Of a stretch of DNA of 64,000 bases, positions 30,983 through 40,366 are shown piece after piece (the first letter of the stretch is position 1; every line of letters starts with the position of its first letter). A program made the position numbers and the translations under genes. This stretch comes from JBIKWM01 sp044356305. GTDB taxonomy: Bacteria; Bacteroidota; Bacteroidia; UBA10329. The DNA is taken from positions 1-64,000 of the forward strand of contig JBIKWM010000005.1 in the NCBI GenBank assembly GCA_044356305.1. Reading direction: 5' to 3'. The notes beneath the pieces are model-generated. The model did not search any database. It was not told the DNA's origin and was given only the letters and a program-made list of their open reading frames with translations.

Positions 30983-32895
30983 ACCGGATATTCCCTTCGG
31001 CCGTCACGCGTGCGGCCTGCATCCTTCTTTTTCTTTTTGGGCCGATGTCAGGAGATACCTGTATGGCCCAGTCAGTACACGACCCCGAGGCAGGTTCGCC
31101 CTATTACGAGCGTGCCATGGACGGTGGCCGCATCCGCGAGGAGACACACTACGTCACCATGGACGATGGCGTGCGCCTGGCCGTCAATGTCTATCGCCCA
31201 TCAAAGCTGCGCAAGGGGCAAAAGGCCCCGACCGTCCTGTACATGACCCGCTACTGGCGCGCCATCGGGTTCCGTTGGCCCTTCAAGTGGTTCATGAAGA
31301 TGGTGCCCAGCACCGGCAACTTCAATCCGCTCGACCTGGTCCGTTACGGCTACGTGCTGGTCACTGTTGATGAGCGGGGCACAGGCGCATCGGAAGGCGA
31401 CAAGACCCTTACGCTGCCCGACCTGCGCGAGGTGCTCGACAGCAGGACTCTGGTCGACTGGGTTGTTTCGCAGCCATGGTGCAATGGCAATGTGGGCGCC
31501 ACCGGTGTTTCTTACATCGGCAACACGGCCCTCTATGCCCTCTACAACCGCCACCCGAACCTAAAGGCCATTGTACCCACCTACAGCGTTTGGGACCTCT
31601 ATGACGATGTGAGCGCCCCGGGCGGCATATTCTACCACGATTTCCTTGCCCAGTATGCCGATTTCTGCGAGACCCTCGACCAGAACATCATTCCCATTCA
31701 CCGCCAGCAGCGGGGGGCTAAGCTGGCCACCTACGGGGTGCAGCGGGTGCGCGGCACCGGGCCACGGAAGACACGGGGCATCATTGCCCAGCATTCGTGC
31801 AACGTCTATCACCCCGATGAGGGCAGCACCGCCACTTTTATTGATGATACCCTTACGGTCGATAGGAGCCTGTACATCCGCGATGTGCTCTCGCCTCACC
31901 GCTTTGCCGACCGTATACGCCAATCGGGAGCGGCCATCTACAGTTGGAGCGGCTGGCGCGATGCAGGTTTCGTGCACTCGGCCGTGCGGCAGCACATCAA
32001 TCTTGACAACGGCCGCGACATCCTGCGCCTCGGCCCATGGAACCACGGGGGCAACCGCAACATTAGCCCTACACAGTGGAACCGTTCCCGGTTCGATGAC
32101 ATCCGCGAGGTGGTGCGCTTCTTCGATCTTCATCTCAAAGGCATCGCTAACGGGGCCGACACCCTTCCCCGCGTGCATTACTACACCATGGTCGAGGACC
32201 GGTGGAAGGAGGCCCGCACCTGGCCGCCCCCATCAGAGCCTGTTACATACTTTCTTGGGGCCGATGGTTCGGCCACAGTCGGGGCAGTTGCGGCCAAAGG
32301 GTCTGTTCCGTTTCAGGTCGATACCGCCCGCAGGTCTGAGCGCAGCGGCCGCTGGGACATGGAGACCGGGGTGCAGGGCGACCCTTATGTGATCACCCCC
32401 CACGATGACAGCATCTGTGTCCTGTTCACCACCGCGCCACTTACTGCCGACATGGAGGTTACCGGCCACGCCATGGTAGAGCTTTATCTGCACAGTAGCA
32501 CCCCCGATGGGGCTGTGTTCGCCTACCTGGAGGATGTACGGCCTGATGGCATGGCCACACAGATAACCGATGGTCAGCTCCGTTTCATTCACCGCAGGCA
32601 GGTGAATGGCTCCGTCCATTATGCCGATGCAGTGCCTCAGCACAGCTACACCCGTGCCGATGCACAGCCCATGGACACCACCGCGGTCGAAAAGGTGGCT
32701 TTCGATCTCATGCCCACCTCCTTCCTCGTCAGGGCCGGGCACAGCATTCGCCTGCGCCTGGCCGGGGCCGACAACCGCTATTTCAAGCTGATGTATCCTC
32801 AAGGCGGACGGTGGGAGGTGCATTGCTCCGAGGCATACCCTTCCAGGTTGATCCTTCCGGCCGTAGGTCATGCGCCCACCACGGGCCAACGCTGA
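30979..32895 (+). CDS. exported CocE/NonD-family (S15-like) alpha/beta hydrolase
   Basis: 638 residues with a signal peptide (about 1-32, ending near DTCMAQ). The alpha/beta-hydrolase domain has the nucleophile motif GVSYIG (Ser178), the DERGTGASEG segment and a helical cap. A C-terminal jelly-roll X-Pro dipeptidyl-peptidase domain follows (from about 425; VRAGHSIRLRLAGADNRY). Family members hydrolyse cocaine-like esters, acylated beta-lactams or X-Pro peptides, so the substrate cannot be inferred. The start is a GTG overlapping the upstream stop. A bidirectional hairpin at 32909-32943 follows. Confidence 0.9.
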   Translation: MNRIFPSAVTRAACILLFLFGPMSGDTCMAQSVHDPEAGSPYYERAMDGGRIREETHYVTMDDGVRLAVNVYRPSKLRKGQKAPTVLYMTRYWRAIGFRWPFKWFMKMVPSTGNFNPLDLVRYGYVLVTVDERGTGASEGDKTLTLPDLREVLDSRTLVDWVVSQPWCNGNVGATGVSYIGNTALYALYNRHPNLKAIVPTYSVWDLYDDVSAPGGIFYHDFLAQYADFCETLDQNIIPIHRQQRGAKLATYGVQRVRGTGPRKTRGIIAQHSCNVYHPDEGSTATFIDDTLTVDRSLYIRDVLSPHRFADRIRQSGAAIYSWSGWRDAGFVHSAVRQHINLDNGRDILRLGPWNHGGNRNISPTQWNRSRFDDIREVVRFFDLHLKGIANGADTLPRVHYYTMVEDRWKEARTWPPPSEPVTYFLGADGSATVGAVAAKGSVPFQVDTARRSERSGRWDMETGVQGDPYVITPHDDSICVLFTTAPLTADMEVTGHAMVELYLHSSTPDGAVFAYLEDVRPDGMATQITDGQLRFIHRRQVNGSVHYADAVPQHSYTRADAQPMDTTAVEKVAFDLMPTSFLVRAGHSIRLRLAGADNRYFKLMYPQGGRWEVHCSEAYPSRLILPAVGHAPTTGQR

Positions 32896-32908
32896 ACGGG
32901 CGCAAATG

Positions 32909-32943
32909 AAAAAGGCAGCCGCGGTTGCCTGCGACTGCCTTTG
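32909..32943. terminator. bidirectional terminator between S15 hydrolase and tRNA-Pro
   Basis: Stem AAAGGCAG / CTGCCTTT with a GC-rich loop. It is T-rich on the minus side (CTTTTTCATTT), so it can serve both the hydrolase and tRNA-Pro. Confidence 0.7.
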
Positions 32944-32949
32944 CCGATG

Positions 32950-33024
32950 TCGGGGTGACTGGATTCGAACCAGCGACCACACGCCCCCCAGACGTGTACT
33001 CTAACCGGGCTGAGCTACACCCCG
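32950..33024 (-). tRNA. tRNA-Pro (GGG)
   Basis: On the minus strand the acceptor CGGGGTG pairs with CACCCCG. The D-arm begins TAGCTCAG. The anticodon loop CTGGGGG sits in stem CACGT/GCGTG, giving GGG, and the T-loop is TTCGAAT. The 3' CCA is not encoded. Confidence 0.93.
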
Positions 33025-33083
33025 AAACGGGCCGCGAATTTAATCAAGCGTGGCACTGCCGAACTTATTGATTCGACACTCGG

Positions 33084-33120
33084 TGAAACAAAAGGGCCAG
33101 AGCATCCGCCCCGGCCCTTC
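33084..33120 (-). terminator. terminator after the 33150 lipoprotein gene
   Basis: On the minus strand GAAGGGCC / GGCCCTTT forms a stem around a 14-nt loop and is followed by TTTGTTT. It lies 30 bp after the stop. Confidence 0.75.
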
Positions 33121-33149
33121 TGTCCCTTTCGAGGTACCGCCCGGTCTGA

Positions 33150-34739
33150 TCAGAACTGATTGCAGGTCGCTGCGTTCATGGTCTGTTCAAACACGTAGTT
33201 GGTCTGTGTAAGGGTATAGGGCTCAGGAGCCACCAGAAACTCGCCATCATAGAAGGTGGCGAAATAATAGGTGGACCCTACCGTGAGTGCACAGGTGCTG
33301 AAGTTACCGTTCACCATCTGCCCGATGTACTGCCAAGTACCGCCAGTAGGCTTGGCCCACAAAGGCAGAGTGGGGCGGAATATGAAGTTGGGACTGTCAG
33401 GGCAGCGCAGGTTCACGACCACCGAGATCTCCTGTCCAGAAGCCGAAGAGTTCACATTCAGGGTGTGAGAACCACTGCATGCATTGGCAATGTCCACTGA
33501 ACCGATCAGCTCGGTGCCGCCCTGCACCTCAAACACTTTGATCTTGATTGGCGCATTGGGCACATTTACCAGGCGGAAAGAGCCGCTCTTCATATCGCGA
33601 TAGCCCTGATAGATGAGCTGGTTATTATTGCCGTTGCGCACCTGCACCCAGCGGTAACCGTTGCACCCTATGTTGCTGTTCACATTGATAGTGGCACCCA
33701 ACAGACATGAATTGTTGAACCAGTCAATATTCCAGTAGCTGAGGTGAGTGACGGGGAAGTTCACCTCAATGCGGCCCGTGCCGGGGTTGGTTGATGCGAT
33801 GGCGTTGGTCTCAAAGGTCCATTCGCCTGTACCGGTGTCGTAACTCCAGATGGGGCAAACGGTGCCATCGGTCACTGTTACTCCGTTGTTGTCGGTCAGT
33901 CCGGTAGGCATTTCCACAGTCAGGGTAATTGGGGAACCGAATGATTTGACGGCTCTGTTGTTGCTCTCTTTTGTCATCTCCAACGAAACAAACCCTCCCG
34001 TACTGAAAACGATATCTCCCTCGGCCACCGTGGAGGCCCCGAAACCACCCGGAAAACTCTGCACGCTGTTCTCATCCAGCGGATTGAAATAGGCGAGGTC
34101 AACGTCAATCTGACCGGTCAGCGTCTGACCGTTATCATCCATCATCACAGTGCCCTGAGGTATGGTGACCGTTGCCGATGAGACGCCCATGGTGGTCACC
34201 GGATTTCCGGAGTTGAGCGTAAAGGCACTCGATGTGCCAGTGCCGCTCACTGCACTTACAGACCCGCTTGCGGCTGCCACACCATCGGGTACATTGGCAA
34301 TCTCGACCATGGGAATGGTCACATCTATTCCGCCCAGCCCGGTCAGTGTCACCACCTGACTGGTCTTCAGGTATCCGGGGGCCGAACATACCAGTCGGAA
34401 TCGGACGGGGGCGGTCTCAGATGGGGTCACTCCTGTTTTGACGGCAAGGGCCAGAAAACCTTCGCTGCACACGTAATCCAGCGAACCATCTGAAGCCACG
34501 ATATCAGAGGCATCCTCACCGTGCAGTGAGACGGTTACCTGCATTGAAGCATCCTCTCCGGCCCCTACGGGTTCTCCCGTCCGGGCATTGATGAAGCGCA
34601 CACCCATGGTAGCCTCAGTGATGCCCGCATCGAGCACCAGATCTACTCCCTCCTTCGGGTCTTTGCATCCGGTCTGCGCAATTCCGAGGGCCATACCTAT
34701 GGCCAGCAGCGTAACTGTATATGTCCTTTTGATGATCAT
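33150..34739 (-). CDS. large lipoprotein with carboxypeptidase-regulatory-like start, unknown
   Basis: 529 residues with a lipoprotein signal (GIAQTGC, Cys25). The first part (about 45-160) resembles a carboxypeptidase-regulatory/Ig-like fold (RFINARTGEPVG, SAPGYLKTSQVVTLTG). A middle part (about 165-345) contains TVTIPQGTVMMDDNGQTLTG and WSYDTGTGEWTFE, as seen in ZU5-like autoproteolytic regions. The C-terminal part holds four well-spaced Cys. The function is unknown. It starts inside the stop of the 34736-35425 gene (4-bp overlap), which encodes a likely outer-membrane protein, so the two probably work together at the outer membrane. Confidence 0.75.
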   Translation of the reverse strand: MIIKRTYTVTLLAIGMALGIAQTGCKDPKEGVDLVLDAGITEATMGVRFINARTGEPVGAGEDASMQVTVSLHGEDASDIVASDGSLDYVCSEGFLALAVKTGVTPSETAPVRFRLVCSAPGYLKTSQVVTLTGLGGIDVTIPMVEIANVPDGVAAASGSVSAVSGTGTSSAFTLNSGNPVTTMGVSSATVTIPQGTVMMDDNGQTLTGQIDVDLAYFNPLDENSVQSFPGGFGASTVAEGDIVFSTGGFVSLEMTKESNNRAVKSFGSPITLTVEMPTGLTDNNGVTVTDGTVCPIWSYDTGTGEWTFETNAIASTNPGTGRIEVNFPVTHLSYWNIDWFNNSCLLGATINVNSNIGCNGYRWVQVRNGNNNQLIYQGYRDMKSGSFRLVNVPNAPIKIKVFEVQGGTELIGSVDIANACSGSHTLNVNSSASGQEISVVVNLRCPDSPNFIFRPTLPLWAKPTGGTWQYIGQMVNGNFSTCALTVGSTYYFATFYDGEFLVAPEPYTLTQTNYVFEQTMNAATCNQF

Positions 34740-35425
34740 GGCTTGGTGAGTTTGAAGTTCAGATTGAATGTCATGGTAGGATAGAACATGTAGTTCTTTA
34801 GATTGTCCTCGATTTTCTGCCGTTCCTCAACAGTCTGATGGACGAGTCCCGTGGCATCCATGGCCACCTTGGGGCTGCCCATATAAAAGGCCCCAAGCTC
34901 AAAGCGGAAATTAACCACCTTGTTCGGTACAGAGCGGCCAAAACCGAGTCCGAGATAGGGCATGACCGGATTGGTGGTGAAAGCGGTGCTGATGGTGCCT
35001 ATCTGATCGGCCGTCACCTCAAAATCATTGGCCATGTAGCTCTTGTTTGATTTGCCGGAGGCATCCAATTGGATGAAACTGTAGGCCAGACCTGCAGTGA
35101 ATCCGATGCCTCGCGCCTTATTGAATGGGAACCAATCGGCATAGACCCCGATGGCCCCGGTGCGGGCGGTTGACTCAAACAGGTAGCCCAGATCGGTATT
35201 GTCCTCATTGTAGTTCACCTGAAGATAGGTCCCTGTGAGCCTGAAATTCCATTTGGTGAAATATTCGAAGGCGAGATTGAGACCAGGGCCCAGGGTGCCC
35301 ACCTGAATGCCGAGGGCCACCTTGAGCGGACCCTTGGAGGGCATGGCCTTCTTGGAAGAGTCGGCAGTCTGTGCCGAGGCTGCCAGCCCAAGTAACATAA
35401 GGGCGAGGAGTAGTGTTTTTCTCAT
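34736..35425 (-). CDS. outer-membrane beta-barrel-like protein, unknown
   Basis: 229 residues from the ATG at 35425, which opens a signal peptide (MRKTLLLALMLLGLAASAQ). The open frame extends to 35557, but the extra residues do not look like an export signal. The mature part alternates strand-like segments (VALGIQVGTLGPGLNLAFEY, NFRLTGTYLQVNYN, MPYLGLGFGRSVPN, FRFELGAFYMGSP) and ends MTFNLNFKLTKP, consistent with an 8- to 10-strand barrel. It is translationally coupled to the following lipoprotein gene. Confidence 0.75.
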   Translation of the reverse strand: MRKTLLLALMLLGLAASAQTADSSKKAMPSKGPLKVALGIQVGTLGPGLNLAFEYFTKWNFRLTGTYLQVNYNEDNTDLGYLFESTARTGAIGVYADWFPFNKARGIGFTAGLAYSFIQLDASGKSNKSYMANDFEVTADQIGTISTAFTTNPVMPYLGLGFGRSVPNKVVNFRFELGAFYMGSPKVAMDATGLVHQTVEERQKIEDNLKNYMFYPTMTFNLNFKLTKP

Positions 35426-35495
35426 TTGATATTGCTTGAAAGACAGGACTGAAACTGATGCAGATGCCTTAGGGTTGCATCCTTTCATCGAATGT

Positions 35496-38400
35496 TCATA
35501 ACCTGATGGCCAGGATGCAGATGTCATCTGTCTGCTCGAAGCCTCTGCCCCAATCAATCACGAAGCGGTGCAGCTGCTCGCGCTGTTCATGCAATGGTTG
35601 CTGCCACATGCCCAGCAGCAGGGTGCGGAACTGGCCGCGCATCAGTTTCTTGCCCATCGTGCCTCCCTGTTGTGAGGTGTATCCGTCACTGAAAAGGTAG
35701 ATTGTATCTCCCGGCATCACTTCCATCTCGCTCTGCGTGAATGGCTTGTCGAACTCGAAGTAGCCTATGGGCCTCCGGTCTGGCGCTGCCTCTATAAGTT
35801 CTCCGTTGCGCAGTACCCATAGCGGGTTGTTGGCTCCAGAGAAACTGAGTTTCCTACAGTCCCTGCTCAGTCGGCAAAGGGCTATGTCCATCCCATCGCG
35901 CACGGTGTTCTTGCCCGAGCTTGCAAAAGTGGTCTGTATCTCCTGACTCAATTGGGTGAGCAGGTCCTTGGGCTGGCGGATGGCCATGGAACCGAGCGAA
36001 CGGTGGAGGGCATTGAGGCCGATGATGCTCAGCATGGCACCGGGCACACCATGGCCGGTGCAGTCGGCCACAGCGAAGTATTTATCGCCATCCACCTCCT
36101 CGGCCCAGTAGAAGTCGCCCGATACGATATCGCGGGGCAGATAGAGCAGAAATGAGTCGCTGAACAGACGGTCGAGGTTCTCCTTAGCAGGTAATACGGC
36201 TTCTTGCAGGCGCTTGGCGTAGTCGATGCTCTCGAGTATCTCGTGGTTCTGTTTCTGTACCTGTTCCTTTTGCCTTATCACCTCGGTCTTTTCCTCTACC
36301 AGGGCATGGGTGCGTTCTTCCACCACCTGCTCCAGTTCGCGCTGGCGCTCTAACAGCGATGCAGTCCGCCAGCGGAAAATGCCCATCACACTCAGTACCG
36401 AAGTGCCCACGTAAAGCAGAAAGGCCCACCACGTGAGCCACCAGGGGGGGCGCACCTCAAACCGGTAGGCAAAGGGAGGCCCCCAGGCTGCAGTGTGATC
36501 CATTGCACGCACCTCAAATGTGTGCTCACCATTGGGCATGTTGGCAAAAACGGCCTTGTTCTCTGATGTGGGCGGGCCCCATTCGCCCCCGTTGAGCCTG
36601 AACTGGAACCTCACCTTGTGCGGAGCCGCCCAGTCAATGGCCGTGAAATGGAAGGTAAGGTGATTGACCGTTGATGGCAGCACGAGGTGTCTCGGATAGT
36701 TGAAATACGGCATGATGCTGTCCACATCGCTGCCCTTCAGCCTGTCCATGGCGGCCTGCCGGGCGGTGTCGTTGGCGAGGGTCGTATCAGCGATGAGCCG
36801 GAAGTCGAAATGCCGCTGGTTCAGCTCAACGAAATCCTGATACGTGGGCGGTCCGGTATCGCCCTGGGGCCGCGGATCGGGGGGGAGCATGGTGAGTGCC
36901 GACCCGGTGCCCCACCACATGCGGCCCATCTTATCGCGCAGCACGGTATTGGTGGGGAAATCATTGGCCCGCAGGCCGTCCTCCTTCAGGAATGTGCGGA
37001 AACGGCATTTTTCGATTGCGAAGCCCGAACTGCTGGGACCTACCATACGGGTGAGGCCGCGCATGGTGCCGAACCACATGCTGCCATCGGGGCCTTGGCC
37101 CACACTCCATACCGATTCGTTGGCCAGCCCGTCCTTGGCCCTGATGGAGGTGAAACGGCTCTCATACAGGCGTGTCACGCCCTGGTCGGTACCGAACCAT
37201 ATGGCCCCGTCAGCCGACTCGCACATGCTGATGACCCCTGTGTTGGCAAGACCCTCACGGGGTGTGATATAGGTGATTGTCTCCTGGTCAATCAGGCATG
37301 CCCCACTACCATTGGTGCCTACCCATAGGCGACCGCGCATATCGACCAGAAGGCTGAGGATGCGGTTGTTTGACAGACCTTCCCTCACACCGTAATGGGT
37401 AAATGAAGTGCCATCGAACCGCGTGATGCCGTTCTCTTTGGTGCCGAACCAGATGTTGCCGGCATGGTCCTCAACAATGCACATCACGTGGTCGCCTGAT
37501 AGGCCACTGGTGCTGTTGTAATGGGTGAACTGCCCGTTGCTGAGGCATGATACCCCGCCCCCGCGGGTGCCGAACCAGGTGCGGCCCCTGCTATCGGCCA
37601 GAATGGCCCACACGTCATTGCTGGCCAGCCCCTGGGCGGTAGACCAGTTGCTGAAACTGCGGCCATCAAAAAGGTCGGCACCGGCACCCAGCGTGCCCAT
37701 CCACACATTGCCCGAACGGTCAGAGGCGAGGCTGTACACGTAGTTGCCCGATATGCCCACGTTGGTGGTGAAGTGTGTGAACGACCCCGAAGCGATGCGA
37801 TTGACGCCTCCGCCCTCGGTGGCAAGCCAGATGTTGCCATACGAGTCGCGCAGCATGTCTGAGACACGGCTGCCGCTCAGTCCGTCAGTCTCGGTAAGCG
37901 CCACAGAGCGGAGCAGCGGTGCGGCACTTGAGTCTTCAGATACAGTAAGGTGCATGGCCCCGGCACCGGGCGTGCCCGCCCACAGGCTTCCATCGGGGCT
38001 CGGCATCAGGTCGCTCACCATGTCGAGCATCAGGCCATCTGCCTGACGGTATATGGCCAGGTCCACCCCGTTGTAGCGCACCAGTCCGCCACCATGGGTG
38101 CCTGCCCAGAGTATCCCATCCCTGTCGACCGCAAGGGTGCGCACCTTGTTGCTGGGCATGCCCACGGTCTCGTCCATTATGCGCAGGTCGGAGCCTTCCA
38201 TGCGTGTGATGCCGCCATCGACCGTGGCGAACCACATCACCCCATTGCGGTCCTGACCTATGGACCACACCCTGTTTCCGCTTAGGCCCTGAGCGCGGGT
38301 GTAGCGCGTGGCCCGGCCATCGTGCATGAGGACCACACCTGCCCCTTCGGTGCCGAGCCACATATCGCCCTTGGCATCCTGAAAGAGGGAGAAGACCGAA

Positions 38401-39218
38401 TTAAGCTCGGCACTGTCGCTCACATTGAACTGACTGAACCGCTGTCCATCGTACATGCAAACGCCCCCACCCTGGGTTCCGAACCACAGATTGCCCGCAC
38501 GGTCTTCCAATATGGCTTTGACCTGATTGCTGCTCAGGCCGTTCTTTAGGGTGAAATAGAGGAACGAGCGCCCATCGTATCGGGCCACACCGTTGTAGGT
38601 GCCCATCCACAGATGCCCGCGGCTGTCCTCAATGACCGAGTAGACATAGGGCGATGGCATGCCCTGATCCACATCGAGGTATTGCACATTGAGGGCGGCA
38701 TCGTCCTTGAACCGGGGTGGCATCGCCTCTGAGGGCTGGGTGAAACGAGGGGTCACCATTTCGGTCTGTGGCACCCATTCCTCGGGGTCGGCCAACGGCC
38801 CTAGGGGCGAGTGGCCCGCCACGCTGCGCACAATCTGAGCGGCTGCCCCCACCTCTGTGCCCGCACGCGTGTAAGGCCGTACGGTGGGTGCACCGGCCTT
38901 CACCACCACCGGTGCGGCCAAGCTATCGGGGCTGATGGTGCTGCCCGCCAATGGCCTTGCCACCCCGGTAGGTACAGTATCTCCGTTCACCAAAAGGAAA
39001 AATGAAGTGTCGCCCTTCTCGGTCATTTGGGCCTGTACCTGAGGCGCCTTGTCGGTGCCCTGCGGTGTGCAGCCGTTCAGCAGGGCCAGGATGGCTGCGG
39101 ATAGGACGATATGGCGTGGTCGAAGCAACAAGTGGGCGAGCTTGTACGGCAATGGTCGGCCGATGGGTTCGGTTACCGGGCTTGAAACGTCAAAGATCCT
39201 GGAACAGGGTGCCCGCAC
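35496..39218 (-). CDS. propeller sensor with SpoIIE-type (PP2C) phosphatase output
   Basis: 1240 residues. A hydrophobic start with a lipobox-like LLNGC (near residue 50) is followed by a linker. Then come 14 two-component-regulator-propeller blades (about 175-730; each near VxxIxxDRxGxxWFGTxGGGV), which should form two seven-bladed propellers. A Y_Y_Y domain follows (about 830-925), one membrane helix (WWLTWWAFLLYVGTSVLSVM, about 928-950), a coiled coil (RQRELEQVVEERTHALVEEK), and a SpoIIE phosphatase domain to the end (DIVSGDFYWAE, ADCTGHGVPGAMLSIIG, DIALCRL, LFSDGYTSQQG). It would sense a periplasmic ligand and dephosphorylate a cytosolic target. The start at 39218 overlaps ruvB by 29 bp and is uncertain. 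Confidence 0.9.
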   Translation of the reverse strand: MRAPCSRIFDVSSPVTEPIGRPLPYKLAHLLLRPRHIVLSAAILALLNGCTPQGTDKAPQVQAQMTEKGDTSFFLLVNGDTVPTGVARPLAGSTISPDSLAAPVVVKAGAPTVRPYTRAGTEVGAAAQIVRSVAGHSPLGPLADPEEWVPQTEMVTPRFTQPSEAMPPRFKDDAALNVQYLDVDQGMPSPYVYSVIEDSRGHLWMGTYNGVARYDGRSFLYFTLKNGLSSNQVKAILEDRAGNLWFGTQGGGVCMYDGQRFSQFNVSDSAELNSVFSLFQDAKGDMWLGTEGAGVVLMHDGRATRYTRAQGLSGNRVWSIGQDRNGVMWFATVDGGITRMEGSDLRIMDETVGMPSNKVRTLAVDRDGILWAGTHGGGLVRYNGVDLAIYRQADGLMLDMVSDLMPSPDGSLWAGTPGAGAMHLTVSEDSSAAPLLRSVALTETDGLSGSRVSDMLRDSYGNIWLATEGGGVNRIASGSFTHFTTNVGISGNYVYSLASDRSGNVWMGTLGAGADLFDGRSFSNWSTAQGLASNDVWAILADSRGRTWFGTRGGGVSCLSNGQFTHYNSTSGLSGDHVMCIVEDHAGNIWFGTKENGITRFDGTSFTHYGVREGLSNNRILSLLVDMRGRLWVGTNGSGACLIDQETITYITPREGLANTGVISMCESADGAIWFGTDQGVTRLYESRFTSIRAKDGLANESVWSVGQGPDGSMWFGTMRGLTRMVGPSSSGFAIEKCRFRTFLKEDGLRANDFPTNTVLRDKMGRMWWGTGSALTMLPPDPRPQGDTGPPTYQDFVELNQRHFDFRLIADTTLANDTARQAAMDRLKGSDVDSIMPYFNYPRHLVLPSTVNHLTFHFTAIDWAAPHKVRFQFRLNGGEWGPPTSENKAVFANMPNGEHTFEVRAMDHTAAWGPPFAYRFEVRPPWWLTWWAFLLYVGTSVLSVMGIFRWRTASLLERQRELEQVVEERTHALVEEKTEVIRQKEQVQKQNHEILESIDYAKRLQEAVLPAKENLDRLFSDSFLLYLPRDIVSGDFYWAEEVDGDKYFAVADCTGHGVPGAMLSIIGLNALHRSLGSMAIRQPKDLLTQLSQEIQTTFASSGKNTVRDGMDIALCRLSRDCRKLSFSGANNPLWVLRNGELIEAAPDRRPIGYFEFDKPFTQSEMEVMPGDTIYLFSDGYTSQQGGTMGKKLMRGQFRTLLLGMWQQPLHEQREQLHRFVIDWGRGFEQTDDICILAIRL

Positions 39219-40221
39219 TGCCGGGGTTCACACGGCCCAGGTGCCTGTAGGCCTTGTCGGTGGCCTGACGGCCGCGGGGCGTGCGCATCAGGAACCCTTC
39301 CATGATGAGGAAGGGCTCGTACACCTCCTCTAGCGTGCCGGCCTCCTCGCCCACAGCAGTGGCAATGGTGGTGAGGCCCACAGGCCCGCCCTTGAACTTA
39401 TCGATGATGGCCGAGAGGATGCGGTTGTCCATCTCATCGAGCCCGAAGGTGTCGACATTGAGGGCGTTGAGGGCAAACTGGGCTATGTCGAGCGTGATGG
39501 TGCCATCGCCCTTGATCTGGGCAAAGTCGCGCACCCTGCGCAACAGGGCGTTGGCTATGCGGGGTGTGCCCCGGCTGCGGCAGGCTATCTCGAGGTCGGC
39601 ACGGGGGTCGCTCTTTACCTGCAGCAGCCCGGCCGACCGCGCCACGATGCCCTTAAGCACCTTGGCATCGTAGTACTCCAGGCGGCAGTTGATGCCGAAC
39701 CGCGCCCTCAGGGGGCTGGTGAGCAGGCCGCTGCGCGTGGTGGCACCCACAAGGGTAAAGGGGTTGAGCTTTATCTGCACCGAACGGGCATTGGGCCCGC
39801 TCTCTATCATGATATCGATGCGGTAGTCCTCCATGGCGCTGTAGAGGTACTCCTCCACCACGGGGCTGAGGCGATGGATCTCGTCAATGAACAGCACATC
39901 GTTGGGCTCCAGATTGGTGAGCAGCCCGGCCAGGTCGCCCGGCTTGTCCAGAACGGGGCCGCTGGTCAGTTTGAGGCTCACGCCCAGGTCGTTGGCAATG
40001 ATGTGGGCCAAGGTGGTCTTGCCCAGGCCCGGGGGGCCGTGCAGCAGCACATGGTCGAGGGCCTCGCCCCGTTGGCGGGCCGCCTCTACAAACACGCGGA
40101 GGTTCTCCACCACCTTGTCCTGCCCGCTGAACTCTGCAAAGCCGCTGGGCCGGAGGGTCTTCTCCAGGTCGCGGTCAATGGGCAGCTGGTGCTCGCTCTG
40201 GGGGTCGAGGTTGGGGTTCAT
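39190..40221 (-). CDS. ruvB: Holliday junction branch migration helicase RuvB
   Basis: A 343-aa AAA+ motor of the RuvABC resolvasome. Walker A GPPGLGKTT, Walker B LFIDEIHRL, the sensor GATTRSGLL, the RFGI segment and the C-terminal winged helix (LMRTPRGRQATDKAYRHL) are all present. The length is typical. A TACATTTG box ends 7 bp before the ATG. Its 3' end overlaps the start of the propeller-SpoIIE gene. Confidence 0.97.
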   Translation of the reverse strand: MNPNLDPQSEHQLPIDRDLEKTLRPSGFAEFSGQDKVVENLRVFVEAARQRGEALDHVLLHGPPGLGKTTLAHIIANDLGVSLKLTSGPVLDKPGDLAGLLTNLEPNDVLFIDEIHRLSPVVEEYLYSAMEDYRIDIMIESGPNARSVQIKLNPFTLVGATTRSGLLTSPLRARFGINCRLEYYDAKVLKGIVARSAGLLQVKSDPRADLEIACRSRGTPRIANALLRRVRDFAQIKGDGTITLDIAQFALNALNVDTFGLDEMDNRILSAIIDKFKGGPVGLTTIATAVGEEAGTLEEVYEPFLIMEGFLMRTPRGRQATDKAYRHLGRVNPGSAGTLFQDL

Positions 40222-40228
40222 GTCGCGG

Positions 40229-40236
40229 CAAATGTA
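40229..40236 (-). promoter_or_regulatory. -7 element of ruvB (TACATTTG)
   Basis: A full TAnnTTTG match on the minus strand, with 7 bp between it and the ATG. Confidence 0.65.
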
Positions 40237-40329
40237 CGGGCCGCGCTCAGGGCACCATCTGTGGCAGGTGTGAGGGAATCATGAGAAAATACGATGATCA
40301 ACGTAAGTCGGCAGGGACTGCGGTGACGA

Positions 40330-40337
40330 TAGATTTG
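40330..40337 (+). promoter_or_regulatory. -7 element of the 40367 gene (TAGATTTG)
   Basis: A full TAnnTTTG match ending 29 bp before the ATG. This leaves a short leader. Confidence 0.55.
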
Positions 40338-40366
40338 CACCGCTAACCAATCAAACCAAAAGCAAC

